Of a stretch of 64,000 nucleotides of DNA, positions 24,923-32,924 are shown piece by piece; within the stretch, counting starts at the first letter, position 1, and every line of letters begins with the position of its first letter. A program made the position numbers and the translations under genes. The stretch lies in the NCBI RefSeq assembly GCF_947492815.1, contig NZ_CANLOB010000022.1, forward strand, positions 1 through 64,000. The letters are read 5' to 3'. Origin of the DNA: an uncultured Dokdonia sp. (lineage in GTDB: Bacteria; Bacteroidota; Bacteroidia; Flavobacteriales; Flavobacteriaceae). The notes beneath the pieces were generated by a model. That model had not been told where the DNA came from. It saw nothing but the letters and a program-made list of their open reading frames with translations, and did not search any database.

Positions 24923-25849
24923 ATGAGCAATACTGTATTTAAAAAATTTTATAGATCCTTTTATAATAGAACAGGCGGTTTTATGCCTTCAAAACCTTTG
25001 CATCAAAATATGTATCCAGGAGATTTTTTTCAGATACGTAATGGGGAGATTATTATACTGGGAAACATTTTTCGCAATGGAGTGATCGCAAAAGAAGAAT
25101 GTAAAATACAAAATGGTATTGCCTTACATGAAGCGCAATGGAATTTCAGTGAAGGTGTTACAAAACCTTATTCAGGAAGAGATCAAGGGAATAACCCTAT
25201 AGCTGGAGATTTTAAATACACGAAACAAATACTAACGTTTGATGCTAGAGGAAGTTTTATGTTTCATACAAAGACGCCAGAAACTGTAAAAATTGCAAAT
25301 TGGAATGAAATAGAACAACAGCTTATCATCAAATTAACCCAAACAATGTATTCTTTTAGAGAAGTATATGTGGTTACAGAAAGTGTAGTTGCTTCAAATT
25401 GGACGCTTGCTATTGCAGGAACAGATAAAGCAGAATTAGAAATTGCTACAGAGGCAGAAAATTTTGGTTTAGTAGACATCTTTGGAGATACTAGTTCAAA
25501 AACAATTCAGGCAAAAGATATTGAATATCATCATAGAGAATCAAAAAAGAAACCTGTGTTTTTTAAAGCAAAAAAACTAGCAGTACAACAAGAAAAACTA
25601 GAGCATTTTATAAGCGAATTTAGTGTGCAAAATTCACAAAAAACTAATTGGGTAAAAAGCTTCTATGCCTATGATTTTGAAACTGATTTAGAACAATTTT
25701 CAGGAGCAACATCTATGAATGCACAAATGTGTGTGCTAGATATGTTACAGGCAAATCAATTGAATCCAAATACAGCATTATCATACTTTAGATGGGAAAA
25801 TGCCAACCTTGATGATGTAGAAAAATTGTTTATGATGTATGAAGATTAG
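24923..25849 (+). CDS. Unknown protein of the contractile-tail locus
   Basis: I do not recognise this 308-residue protein. The start FKKFYRSFYNRTGGFMPSKPL leads into MYPGDFFQIRNGEIIILGNIF and a long beta-rich region with FDARGSFMFHTKTPE, LTQTMYSFREVYVVTE and NWTLAIAG. A basic stretch (about 205-225, HHRESKKKPVFFKAKK) and a helical C-terminus (LDDVEKLFMMYED) follow. The N-terminal layout recalls membrane-attacking proteins of gasdermin type, but too weakly to name. It has no signal peptide. Located just before the RAYT-like and sheath genes, it may be cargo or a structural adaptor. Confidence 0.72.
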   Translation: MSNTVFKKFYRSFYNRTGGFMPSKPLHQNMYPGDFFQIRNGEIIILGNIFRNGVIAKEECKIQNGIALHEAQWNFSEGVTKPYSGRDQGNNPIAGDFKYTKQILTFDARGSFMFHTKTPETVKIANWNEIEQQLIIKLTQTMYSFREVYVVTESVVASNWTLAIAGTDKAELEIATEAENFGLVDIFGDTSSKTIQAKDIEYHHRESKKKPVFFKAKKLAVQQEKLEHFISEFSVQNSQKTNWVKSFYAYDFETDLEQFSGATSMNAQMCVLDMLQANQLNPNTALSYFRWENANLDDVEKLFMMYED

Positions 25850-25883
25850 GTCACTTAAGAAGCCATACATCAAATAGTAACAT

Positions 25884-26396
25884 ATGAGTAAAAAAGATAC
25901 AAATACGATTGATACACATAATCTTCTGTTACATTTTGGAGATTGGACAAAAGAAGTACCAGAAAATGAGCTGTTAATTTGTATATCTATAGCTTTAAAT
26001 CATTGTGTTTGTGATAAGAAAATTAAGATCAAAGGATATTTAATAACAGCAACCACCTTATATCTTGTGATGACATCTTATAAGGATTCCTTAAAATTGG
26101 CACTTGAATTTCTTTCAGAGCAAATAACATTAAGTGTCGATGCACATTTAAAACATATACAGCATGCAAATGGAAATAAGATATTTAATTCAAGTAATCA
26201 AAATAAGATGTTTACAATGCATCAATTACAAGATTATGATTTAATAAAACTCATCACGGGAAAGGATGTGAAATTATCATATCACAATCCGAGAATAGCA
26301 TATTTTAAAAAAATAACACATACTTATAAATACTGTTCAGTATCAGATTACAAAGGAGTTTTAGGACCTGTAATCGTTGATACAACACAAAAATAA
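25884..26396 (+). CDS. Degenerate REP-associated transposase (RAYT)-like protein
   Basis: The 170-residue protein follows the outline of Y1/RAYT transposases. IKIKGYLITATTLYLVM sits where the family has its metal-binding 'A-Y-x-I-M-P/T-N-H-x-H-L' segment. NPRIAYFKKITHTYKYCSVSDYKGVLGPVIVD matches the family's C-terminal 'NPVRAG...YSSARDY.G..GL..V'. The HUH histidines are missing (replaced by T-T-L-Y), so it cannot act as a normal relaxase-type transposase. It may be a domesticated nucleic-acid-binding protein or a fossil. Lying in-line 9 bases before the sheath gene argues it is kept as part of the locus. The homology is by eye only. Confidence 0.5.
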   Translation: MSKKDTNTIDTHNLLLHFGDWTKEVPENELLICISIALNHCVCDKKIKIKGYLITATTLYLVMTSYKDSLKLALEFLSEQITLSVDAHLKHIQHANGNKIFNSSNQNKMFTMHQLQDYDLIKLITGKDVKLSYHNPRIAYFKKITHTYKYCSVSDYKGVLGPVIVDTTQK

Positions 26397-26405
26397 TAAC
26401 GTACT

Positions 26406-27986
26406 ATGAATATTTCTAACATAAAAAGCCCAGGTGTTTATATTGATGAAATGAATGCTTTTGGAAATTCAGTAGTGCCAGTGCCTACTGCCGTGCCTGC
26501 ATTTATAGGATACACACCCCAAGCTATGTATGAGGGGAAATCTTATACAAACATACCTAAGAAAATTTCATCTTTTACTGAGTTTCAAGCAATATTTTGT
26601 TATCCAGCTCCGCCAGCACCAGCCGATCCAGCAAAACAGTATAACCCTCAATACTATTTAGTAAAGCAAAATGCTCAACCAGATAAAGGCGATTATATAC
26701 TGATTGAAAGTGCATATTATTCGATTGTGCCAGACCCTAATACGATTTATTATTTGTACAATAGTGTAAAATTATTTTATGAGAATGGAGGAGGAGATGC
26801 GTATATCGTATCTGTAGGAACATATGGACCTTCATCTGGTGTTCCTATGAAACCAGGAGATCAGATTGTAAACCCTAATGTAAGCTTGAGTGATCTTACA
26901 GATGGACTCGCTTTATTAAAAAATGAAGTTGAACCCACCATGTATATTTGTCCTGAAGCGACCTTATTATCGGTCGCTGAAAACGGTACGTTAATGCAAG
27001 AAATGCTATTGCAAAATACTGAAATGCAAACGGGCATCAGTATTTTTGATATCATAGGAGGTCGTAATCCAGATCCCATACTGTACATGAATGACATTAC
27101 AACCTTTAGAAATAATACAGGAACTAATGGATTGGATTATGGAACTGCTTATTATCCTTTTGTAGGAACGACGATCATGCAGCAGAATGATATTGATTAC
27201 ACCAATCTTTTTGGAGGGGATGTCAAACAATTAGATCCCCTTTTAAATCCACCATCAGATCCTAATCAGAATGCAGCTACCATTCTTTCTGAGATAGAAA
27301 ATCCTTCAGGAAATCTACATAAAGTAAGCGAATACAATAAAGCATTATTAATGGCAAGTCCAACATATGCAGCTATTATAAATCATGTGTTAGCCGATGT
27401 TAATATGTTGCCACCTAGTGGCGGAATGGCTGGTGTGATTACAAATGTAGATAATGAAGTAGGACCTTGGCAAGCGCCTGCAAATACCTCTATTGTTGGA
27501 GTGTCAAATTTACCTATTAACCTATCTGAAAAACAACAAGGAGACCTGAATGTGGATGCTGTTTCTGGAAAATCTATTAATGCGATTCGCTATTTTCATG
27601 GATTAGGAATTTTAGTATGGGGAGCCAGAACACTAGATGGAAATAGTCAAGATTGGCGTTATATTTCAGTGCGAAGAACAATGACCTTTATCGAACAATC
27701 ATGTAAATTGGCTGCACAAGCATATGTATTTAGCCCTAATACTAAAAATACGTGGGAAGCTGTAAAAGCAATGATAGGAAGCTTTTTAAACAATATATGG
27801 AAACAAGGAGGACTTCAAGGTGCAAGTCCATCTGATGCATTTTCTGTTGAGTGTGGATTAGGAAGTACAATGACCTCTCAAGATATTCTAAATGGCTTCA
27901 TGAATGTAACCATTAAAGTAGCTGTTGTACATCCTGCAGAATTTATAGTGATCTCATTCCAACAACAAATGGCGACATCAAGTTGA
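26406..27986 (+). CDS. Contractile tail sheath protein
   Basis: The 526-residue protein is a phage/CIS tail sheath. The N-terminus KSPGVYIDEMNAFGNSVVPVPTAVPAFIGYTP is the classic sheath opening. FYENGGGDAYIVSVGTYG, then LKNEVEPTMYICPEA, and the C-terminal domain NAIRYFHGLGILVWGARTL, WRYISVRRTMTFIEQSCKLAAQAYVFSPN and IKVAVVHPAEFIVISFQQ all fit. It would form the outer contractile cylinder around the tube. The N- and C-terminal strands that lock subunits into the sheath mesh are present, so the protein looks functional. It is the only sheath gene in the locus; systems of the Afp/Pvc type have two or three. Confidence 0.95.
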   Translation: MNISNIKSPGVYIDEMNAFGNSVVPVPTAVPAFIGYTPQAMYEGKSYTNIPKKISSFTEFQAIFCYPAPPAPADPAKQYNPQYYLVKQNAQPDKGDYILIESAYYSIVPDPNTIYYLYNSVKLFYENGGGDAYIVSVGTYGPSSGVPMKPGDQIVNPNVSLSDLTDGLALLKNEVEPTMYICPEATLLSVAENGTLMQEMLLQNTEMQTGISIFDIIGGRNPDPILYMNDITTFRNNTGTNGLDYGTAYYPFVGTTIMQQNDIDYTNLFGGDVKQLDPLLNPPSDPNQNAATILSEIENPSGNLHKVSEYNKALLMASPTYAAIINHVLADVNMLPPSGGMAGVITNVDNEVGPWQAPANTSIVGVSNLPINLSEKQQGDLNVDAVSGKSINAIRYFHGLGILVWGARTLDGNSQDWRYISVRRTMTFIEQSCKLAAQAYVFSPNTKNTWEAVKAMIGSFLNNIWKQGGLQGASPSDAFSVECGLGSTMTSQDILNGFMNVTIKVAVVHPAEFIVISFQQQMATSS

Positions 27987-28013
27987 TTAAATTAATTTTA
28001 AAAACATATATGT

Positions 28014-28475
28014 ATGGCAAATGAAGAAAACACAGACGGCTCAGCTTGGCCTTTACCAAAATTTCGTTTTGAAGTAGATTTAGGTGATGGATTACGTAAT
28101 GTCGCATTTCAGGAAGTATCTGGACTAGATGTTGAAAACCAAATCATAGAATATCGTAACAGTAACAGTCCTCTTTTTTCAACAGAGGAAGTACCAGGCA
28201 TTGTAAAATATGGAAACGTAACGATGAAACGGGGTGTTTTTACAAATGATTCGACTTTCTGGAATTGGTATGATCAAATAAAGATGAATACGATTACCAG
28301 AGGAACGATTTTTATTAAACTCTTAGATGAAGCTGGTGAAACCACCATGCAATGGCGATTAGATAATGCTTGGCCTACAAAAATAACCAGTACAGATTTA
28401 AAATCTGATGGGAATGAAGTTGCAGTTGATACTTTAGAAATCGCTCATGAACAACTCATAGTAACAAATGGCTAA
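28014..28475 (+). CDS. Tail tube protein 1 (T4 gp19 family)
   Basis: The 153-residue protein belongs to the gp19/Hcp-like tube family. WPLPKFRFEVDLGDGLRNVAFQEVSGLDVENQIIEYRN is followed by PGIVKYGNVTMKRGVFTNDSTFWNWYDQI, TIFIKLLDEAGETTMQWRLDNAWPTKITSTDLKSDGNEVAVDTLEIAHE. Six copies per ring would form the inner tube. The length is typical. Its stop codon overlaps the start of the second tube gene by one base, so the pair is translationally coupled and likely made in matched amounts. Confidence 0.95.
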   Translation: MANEENTDGSAWPLPKFRFEVDLGDGLRNVAFQEVSGLDVENQIIEYRNSNSPLFSTEEVPGIVKYGNVTMKRGVFTNDSTFWNWYDQIKMNTITRGTIFIKLLDEAGETTMQWRLDNAWPTKITSTDLKSDGNEVAVDTLEIAHEQLIVTNG

Positions 28476-28927
28476 TGGGAGAAAATGAAAATCAATACCC
28501 AGTAGGATTCTATTTCTCAATAGCACTTGATGGTACAGAACAAGGTGTTTTTCAAGAAGTCTCAGGGATTTCAAATGAAATGAATGTAGAAGAGGTCTTA
28601 GGAGGTGGAGAAAACCGTTTTAAGTATAAACTCCCTACTACGATTTCAAATAAAAATTTACTCTTTAAAAGGGGGATGTTTTCTAGTGAATCTCCATTAC
28701 TTAAATGGTGTAAAGATACCTTAGAGGGAGGCTTGTCCCAATCCATTCAAACGAAAAACACCACAATTGAGTTAATGAATCAAAATGGAGAGGTATTCAT
28801 GAGTTGGGAATTTGTAAATGCATATCCCGTAAAATATTTAATTTCTGACCTCAAATCGCAAGAAAATAAAGTGCTTGTAGAAATGCTAGAATTCGCATAT
28901 GCGTATTTTCAAAAGGAAACGCCTTAA
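28475..28927 (+). CDS. Tail tube protein 2 (T4 gp19 family)
   Basis: The 150-residue protein is a paralogue of the first tube protein: YPVGFYFSIALDGTEQGVFQEVSGISNEMNVEEVLGGGENRFKYKLP, then LLFKRGMFSSESPLLKWCKDTL, IELMNQNGEVFMSWEFVNAYPVKYLISDLKSQENKVLVEMLEFAY. Identity between the two is modest, so the duplication is old. In Afp/Pvc-type particles a second tube protein forms the tube start next to the baseplate spike. That role here would imply a baseplate somewhere. It is the last gene of the locus and no terminator hairpin was found before aroC. Confidence 0.93.
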   Translation: MGENENQYPVGFYFSIALDGTEQGVFQEVSGISNEMNVEEVLGGGENRFKYKLPTTISNKNLLFKRGMFSSESPLLKWCKDTLEGGLSQSIQTKNTTIELMNQNGEVFMSWEFVNAYPVKYLISDLKSQENKVLVEMLEFAYAYFQKETP

Positions 28928-28964
28928 AACAAGGAATCCATTTTTAAGTGTCGTATATTAAAAT

Positions 28965-28972
28965 TACATTTG
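28965..28972 (+). promoter_or_regulatory. Putative -7 promoter box for aroC
   Basis: TACATTTG matches TAnnTTTG and lies 38 bases before the aroC ATG. It suggests aroC is transcribed separately from the tail locus. No TTG is at the right spacing. Confidence 0.4.
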
Positions 28973-29009
28973 TTTCTAAACCTAGAATAAACGCACGATT
29001 CTTAAATTT

Positions 29010-30074
29010 ATGGCTGGAAATACCTACGGAACACTATTCAAACTCACTACTTTTGGAGAATCACACGGAAAAGCTATTGGAGGAATCATAGATGGTTGTC
29101 CTGCGGGTCTAGCACTCGACTTTGAGGCTATCCAAAAAGAACTCGAACGTCGCAAACCGGGACAATCCAAAATTGTTACTCAACGTAAAGAACCTGATAC
29201 GGTAGATTTCTTATCTGGAATCTTTGAAGGGACTACCACAGGAACTCCCATAGGTTTTGAAATTGTAAATACCAATCAGAAATCTAAAGATTATTCGCAC
29301 ATCAAAGATACTTATCGTCCTAGTCATGCAGATTATACCTACGATCAAAAGTATGGTACCCGTGATTATCGTGGTGGCGGACGTTCATCGGCGCGAGAAA
29401 CCGCGAGTAGAGTAGTGGCAGGAGCAATTGCTAAGCAATTTTTAAAAGACATTAAAATTTATTCGTATACCTCTTCGGTAGGCGAATTAGAAATGGACAT
29501 TCCCTACCAAAAGCTCGATTTTAGTAAGATTGATAGTAATGATGTGAGATGTCCTGATGACGCTTTCGCGAAAGCGTTTATAGATAGAATTAAAGAAATT
29601 AGAAAAGAAGGTGATACCATTGGAGGCGTGATTACGTGCGTGATACAAAATGTGCCTGTGGGATTAGGAGAACCTGTATTTGATAAACTCCATGCTGAAT
29701 TAGGAAAAGCCATGCTATCCATTAATGCCGTTAAAGGTTTTGAATATGGAAGTGGTTTTGAAGGTGCAAAAATGAAAGGAAGTACGCATAATGATATTTT
29801 TAATGCTGACGGAAGTACAAAGACCAATTTAAGTGGTGGTGTGCAAGGGGGAATCAGTAATGGGATGGATATCTATTTTAAGGTAGCTTTCAAACCTGTG
29901 GCGACCATCATGCAAAAACAAGAAACGATAGATGCAGAGGGCAATGTGGTCGAGATGCAAGGAAAAGGAAGACATGACCCTTGTGTCGTACCTAGAGCAG
30001 TACCCATTGTAGATGCTATGGCAGCGTTGGTCATTGCCGATTTTATGTTGAGAGATAAATCAATCAAGTTATAG
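29010..30074 (+). CDS. aroC: Chorismate synthase
   Basis: This enzyme converts 5-enolpyruvylshikimate-3-phosphate to chorismate, the last step of the shikimate pathway, using reduced FMN. The 354-residue length is normal. TTFGESHGKAIGGIIDGCPAG, HADYTYDQKYGTRDYRGGGRSSARETASRVVAGA and the C-terminal MQGKGRHDPCVVPRAVPIVDAM motifs are complete. A palindrome copy at 29561 encodes AFAKA in DDAFAKAFIDRIKEIRKEGDTIGG. The protein shows no extra length there, so the palindrome replaced existing codons. The gene bounds the contractile-tail locus on its right and shows no functional link to it. Confidence 0.97.
   Translation: MAGNTYGTLFKLTTFGESHGKAIGGIIDGCPAGLALDFEAIQKELERRKPGQSKIVTQRKEPDTVDFLSGIFEGTTTGTPIGFEIVNTNQKSKDYSHIKDTYRPSHADYTYDQKYGTRDYRGGGRSSARETASRVVAGAIAKQFLKDIKIYSYTSSVGELEMDIPYQKLDFSKIDSNDVRCPDDAFAKAFIDRIKEIRKEGDTIGGVITCVIQNVPVGLGEPVFDKLHAELGKAMLSINAVKGFEYGSGFEGAKMKGSTHNDIFNADGSTKTNLSGGVQGGISNGMDIYFKVAFKPVATIMQKQETIDAEGNVVEMQGKGRHDPCVVPRAVPIVDAMAALVIADFMLRDKSIKL
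29561..29576. repeat. Palindrome copy (perfect), coding
   Basis: A perfect core lies inside aroC and encodes AFAKA at a helix that varies among chorismate synthases. Confidence 0.95.
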
Positions 30075-30140
30075 CGTATCTTTAGAACATTCAAAAATAG
30101 TTCTCGTGAAGATGGGAATTTATAAGAAATGAAGGGATGT

Positions 30141-30345
30141 GTTGAGGTGGATGAGATTTCCGCTTTCGCGAAAAAAAATAGCTTCCACTAAGGATAGGGA
30201 GGTTCAACAATAAATAGTACGTTAAGGTAGAAGAGATTTCCGCCTTCGTGATTCAGAGAGTTTCCATAAAGTTGGAAGCCTGTATAATTAATGAGAATAA
30301 TACGTTAAGGTGGATGAGATTTCCGCCTTCACGGAAATATATGAT
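30141..30345. repeat. Three imperfect tandem units of about 80 bases
   Basis: GTTGAGGTGGATGAGATTTC begins at 30141. Related units beginning GTTAAGGT start at 30221 and 30304, giving periods of about 80 and 83 bases. Each carries GAGATTTCCGCYTTC followed by a variable half of the genome palindrome (CGCGAAA, CGTGATT, CACGGAAA). The bases just before units two and three also match (AGTACGTTAAGG and AATACGTTAAGG). The block fills the aroC-symporter gap and is not coding. It could form hairpins in RNA. The unit starts match the dispersed motif near 3780 and 33120. Confidence 0.7.
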
Positions 30346-30347
30346 AT

Positions 30348-31652
30348 ATGAAAAAACTAGCGCTGCACTGGAAGATTTTAATTGGGATGGTTTTAGGAGT
30401 TGTCTTTGCTTTGATTATGACAAACTTCGAATGGGGTGGAGGTTTTATAAGTGATTGGATAAAACCATTTGGAACGATCTTTATAAACTCGCTTAAACTC
30501 ATTGCAATTCCATTAATACTAGCTGCTCTTATTAAGGGAGTATCTGACCTAAAAGATATTTCCAAGCTTTCTAAAATGGGAGGGCGTACCATTGTTATGT
30601 ATCTTATGACTACAGTCATTGCAGTTTCTATAGGATTGGCATTGGTGAATGTTTTTAATCCTGGAAAATCAATCACAGAAGATACGCGAACAGAGTTAGT
30701 AGAAGGATATACAGATAGTACTGCTAAGTATAAGGAAACTGCCGCAATGCAAAAAGATAGCGGACCTCTACAAGCACTTGTTGATTTGGTTCCTCAAAAT
30801 ATATTTTCAGCGTCTACGAGTAATCGTAATATGTTGCAGGTTATCTTTTTCGCTGTATTTTTTGGTATTGGTTTAATCCTAATCCCAGAAAAAAAATCAA
30901 AGCCTGTTAAAGATTTCTTTGATGGCGTTAATGAGGTTATTTTAAAGATGGTAGACTTAATTATGCTTGCGGCACCGTATGGTGTTTTTGCACTTCTTGC
31001 GGCATTAGTAGTAGAAGCTCCTAATACCGATTTATTTATTGCATTAGGAAAGTATGCGATTACGGTTGTTGCTGGATTATTAGTAATGATAGGGGTGTAT
31101 ATGCTTATTGTCATGACGTTTACAAAAAAGAAACCGAGCTTTTTTCTTAAAGGAATTTCACCAGCACAATTATTAGCTTTTTCTACAAGTTCAAGTGCAG
31201 CGACACTTCCAGTCACTATGGAACGTGTAACCGAACATTTAGGAGTAGAGGAAGAAGTTGCGAGCTTTGTATTACCTATCGGTGCAACGATTAATATGGA
31301 TGGTACGAGTCTTTATCAAGCAGTAGCGGCCGTTTTTATTGCACAAGCATTTGGAATGGATCTTACTTTAAGTACGCAATTAGGAATTATTGCCACGGCA
31401 ACACTAGCGTCTATAGGAAGTGCTGCAGTGCCGGGGGCAGGAATGGTAATGTTGGTAGGTGTACTTGGGTATGCTGGGATTCCAGAAGCAGGTTTAGCAC
31501 TTATTTTTGCTGTAGATAGACCTCTAGATATGTGTCGTACCGTTGTAAATGTTACAGGTGATGCTACGGTCTCTATGGTGGTTGCAAAATCTGTAGATAA
31601 ATTAGGAGAACCTAAGCGTAAAGATTGGGATGATAACTATCATAAAGAATAA
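30348..31652 (+). CDS. Dicarboxylate/amino acid:cation symporter (DAACS family)
   Basis: The 434-residue membrane protein is a GltP/GltT-like secondary transporter with about eight helices and two re-entrant loops. The diagnostic serine-rich hairpin FSTSSSAATLPVTMERV, the NMDGTSLYQAVAAVFIAQ motif and the final VDRPLDMCRTVVNVTGDA are intact. It would import glutamate, aspartate or C4-dicarboxylates with Na+ or H+. A family-typical insertion with charged residues (about 105-135) lies between early helices. The gene starts only 3 bases after the tandem-repeat block at 30141, so its leader transcript would contain repeat sequence. Confidence 0.93.
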   Translation: MKKLALHWKILIGMVLGVVFALIMTNFEWGGGFISDWIKPFGTIFINSLKLIAIPLILAALIKGVSDLKDISKLSKMGGRTIVMYLMTTVIAVSIGLALVNVFNPGKSITEDTRTELVEGYTDSTAKYKETAAMQKDSGPLQALVDLVPQNIFSASTSNRNMLQVIFFAVFFGIGLILIPEKKSKPVKDFFDGVNEVILKMVDLIMLAAPYGVFALLAALVVEAPNTDLFIALGKYAITVVAGLLVMIGVYMLIVMTFTKKKPSFFLKGISPAQLLAFSTSSSAATLPVTMERVTEHLGVEEEVASFVLPIGATINMDGTSLYQAVAAVFIAQAFGMDLTLSTQLGIIATATLASIGSAAVPGAGMVMLVGVLGYAGIPEAGLALIFAVDRPLDMCRTVVNVTGDATVSMVVAKSVDKLGEPKRKDWDDNYHKE

Positions 31653-31813
31653 TCTTCTGATTTTAGAAATATATTTGTTTAAGGAGTAGTACTGAGTTTT
31701 CCTCGTATAGATACATATATAGGCAGTATCATCATAATATTCATGGTTATTTATGAATAAGAATATTAGTGTCAGGATACTGTCATATAGGTGTCATATG
31801 AGTTACAGGTCTT

Positions 31814-31838
31814 AAAGGTAGGTACTTGCATACCTTTG
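31814..31838 (+). promoter_or_regulatory. Promoter and possible operator for the XRE gene
   Basis: TACCTTTG (31831-31838) is an exact TAnnTTTG box, 31 bases before the ATG at 31869. AAAGGTA (31814) and TACCTTT (31831) are inverted arms, so the dyad overlaps the -7 box. TGTCA occurs three times just upstream (about 31770-31795). This fits autoregulation by the HTH protein but is untested. Confidence 0.5.
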
Positions 31839-31868
31839 CTGAAAGAAATAGCAAATATGTATATAACT

Positions 31869-32324
31869 ATGAATCAGACTCCCATTACATTACGGGATAT
31901 TAAAAAACTACGCTTAGAACGTCATTGGTCACAAGAGCAGTTGGCAGAAATGAGCGGGTTAAGCATCCGAACGATTCAGCGAATTGAAAAGGGAGAGAAT
32001 GCAGGTCTAGAATCCTTAAAGTCGTTGGCAGCCGTTTTTGAAACGATCATTGCCGATCCAGATACACAAGAAAAAATAGCACAGATCCGAAAAGAAGAAG
32101 CGTATATCCAAAACCTAAAAGGACTCTATAAACTTGTTGCAATTGCAGTATTTAGCTTAGTTGCACCATTAATCATTGCCATTAACGATGCTTCCTATTG
32201 GTTTATCTTTTTATGGTTCGTATTTTCTTGGGTACTTATCCTAAGTATTTACTCACTGAATGTTTTTGATTTCTTTGGTGAAGTCTGGAAACAAAAAATG
32301 ATTGCTAAGCGGTTTGGAAAGTAG
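31869..32324 (+). CDS. XRE-type HTH regulator with two-helix membrane tail
   Basis: The chosen start at 31869 gives MNQTPITLRDIKKLRLERHW. An ATG at 31791 in the same frame would add 26 residues but lies upstream of the promoter box. Residues 7-62 form a helix-turn-helix (WSQEQLAEMSGLSIRTIQRIEKGENAGLESLKSLAAVF). Two hydrophobic segments (about 90-108 and 113-135) follow, then a short cytoplasmic end. This 'HTH plus 2TM' arrangement is common in Flavobacteriaceae and suggests a membrane-tethered repressor, perhaps self-regulated. Target genes are unknown; it stands alone between the symporter and a minus-strand gene. Confidence 0.85.
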   Translation: MNQTPITLRDIKKLRLERHWSQEQLAEMSGLSIRTIQRIEKGENAGLESLKSLAAVFETIIADPDTQEKIAQIRKEEAYIQNLKGLYKLVAIAVFSLVAPLIIAINDASYWFIFLWFVFSWVLILSIYSLNVFDFFGEVWKQKMIAKRFGK

Positions 32325-32366
32325 ATTGAGGTTTTGAATTGAGTTTATGTTTGTTAAACATAAAAT

Positions 32367-32924
32367 TTAGTCATCAATCTCATAGGTTGTTATCGTATTT
32401 TTTCTTGTCCAATTTTTAAATTCTAATTTGACGTCTACCTGTTGGGTACCGTGGACTTTTTCTTTAAAATCAAGTTCAGGTTTATAACTAATACCATATT
32501 TTTCTATCACTACGTCTATTTTGTCTTTTTTCTGTTGTGCGTCTTTAAGTTTTTTTCTGAATCTATATAGTTGAAAATTAGTACCTGTTAATATTGAAAT
32601 ACCTAAAGCGATTATTCCAGTTTTATGTACCCAGAAGTAGGTGTCATCATAAATCGGTCCAGCTAAGTAATCACTTTTAATAAGTATTGTTACACCAATG
32701 ATCATCAAAAGACAAAAAAATAGATATGCTGATTTTTTATGACTGCGTATTTCTTCTAATTCGAGGTAGGCAATTTCTAATTTCTCTTGAAATTTTTGAT
32801 CAAGTTTTATAGTAGTACAGGTGTTTTTAAAATCAGGTTTTCTTTTGGTCAATGTACACGTTACGCCTATCTTAAGACTTGTTTTTTCATGTTCACATAG
32901 ATCACAATGAGTATAAAAATTCAT
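32367..32924 (-). CDS. Hypothetical membrane protein with Cys-rich N-terminus
   Basis: The 185-residue protein is unrecognised. The N-terminus has four cysteines (CDLCEH at 8-13, then Cys23 and Cys36), a possible zinc site, followed by a helix and two membrane segments at about 66-84 and 99-115. The C-terminal part (about 116-185) is charged and cytoplasmic-looking, with a basic helix (FRKKLKDAQQKKDK) and a small beta tail. It faces the XRE gene convergently with 42 bases between stop codons. No neighbour suggests a function. Confidence 0.65.
   Translation of the reverse strand: MNFYTHCDLCEHEKTSLKIGVTCTLTKRKPDFKNTCTTIKLDQKFQEKLEIAYLELEEIRSHKKSAYLFFCLLMIIGVTILIKSDYLAGPIYDDTYFWVHKTGIIALGISILTGTNFQLYRFRKKLKDAQQKKDKIDVVIEKYGISYKPELDFKEKVHGTQQVDVKLEFKNWTRKNTITTYEIDD

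Noticed and set aside
24923..25849. Gasdermin homology of the 308-residue protein
   Set aside because: The similarity is limited to a short N-terminal layout, with no lipid-modified N-terminus and no adjacent protease. It is too weak to name.
20251..28927. A prophage interpretation of the tail locus
   Set aside because: No integrase, capsid, portal, terminase, lysis or replication genes are present, and the DUF4255 and tape-measure-domain types fit injection systems rather than phages.
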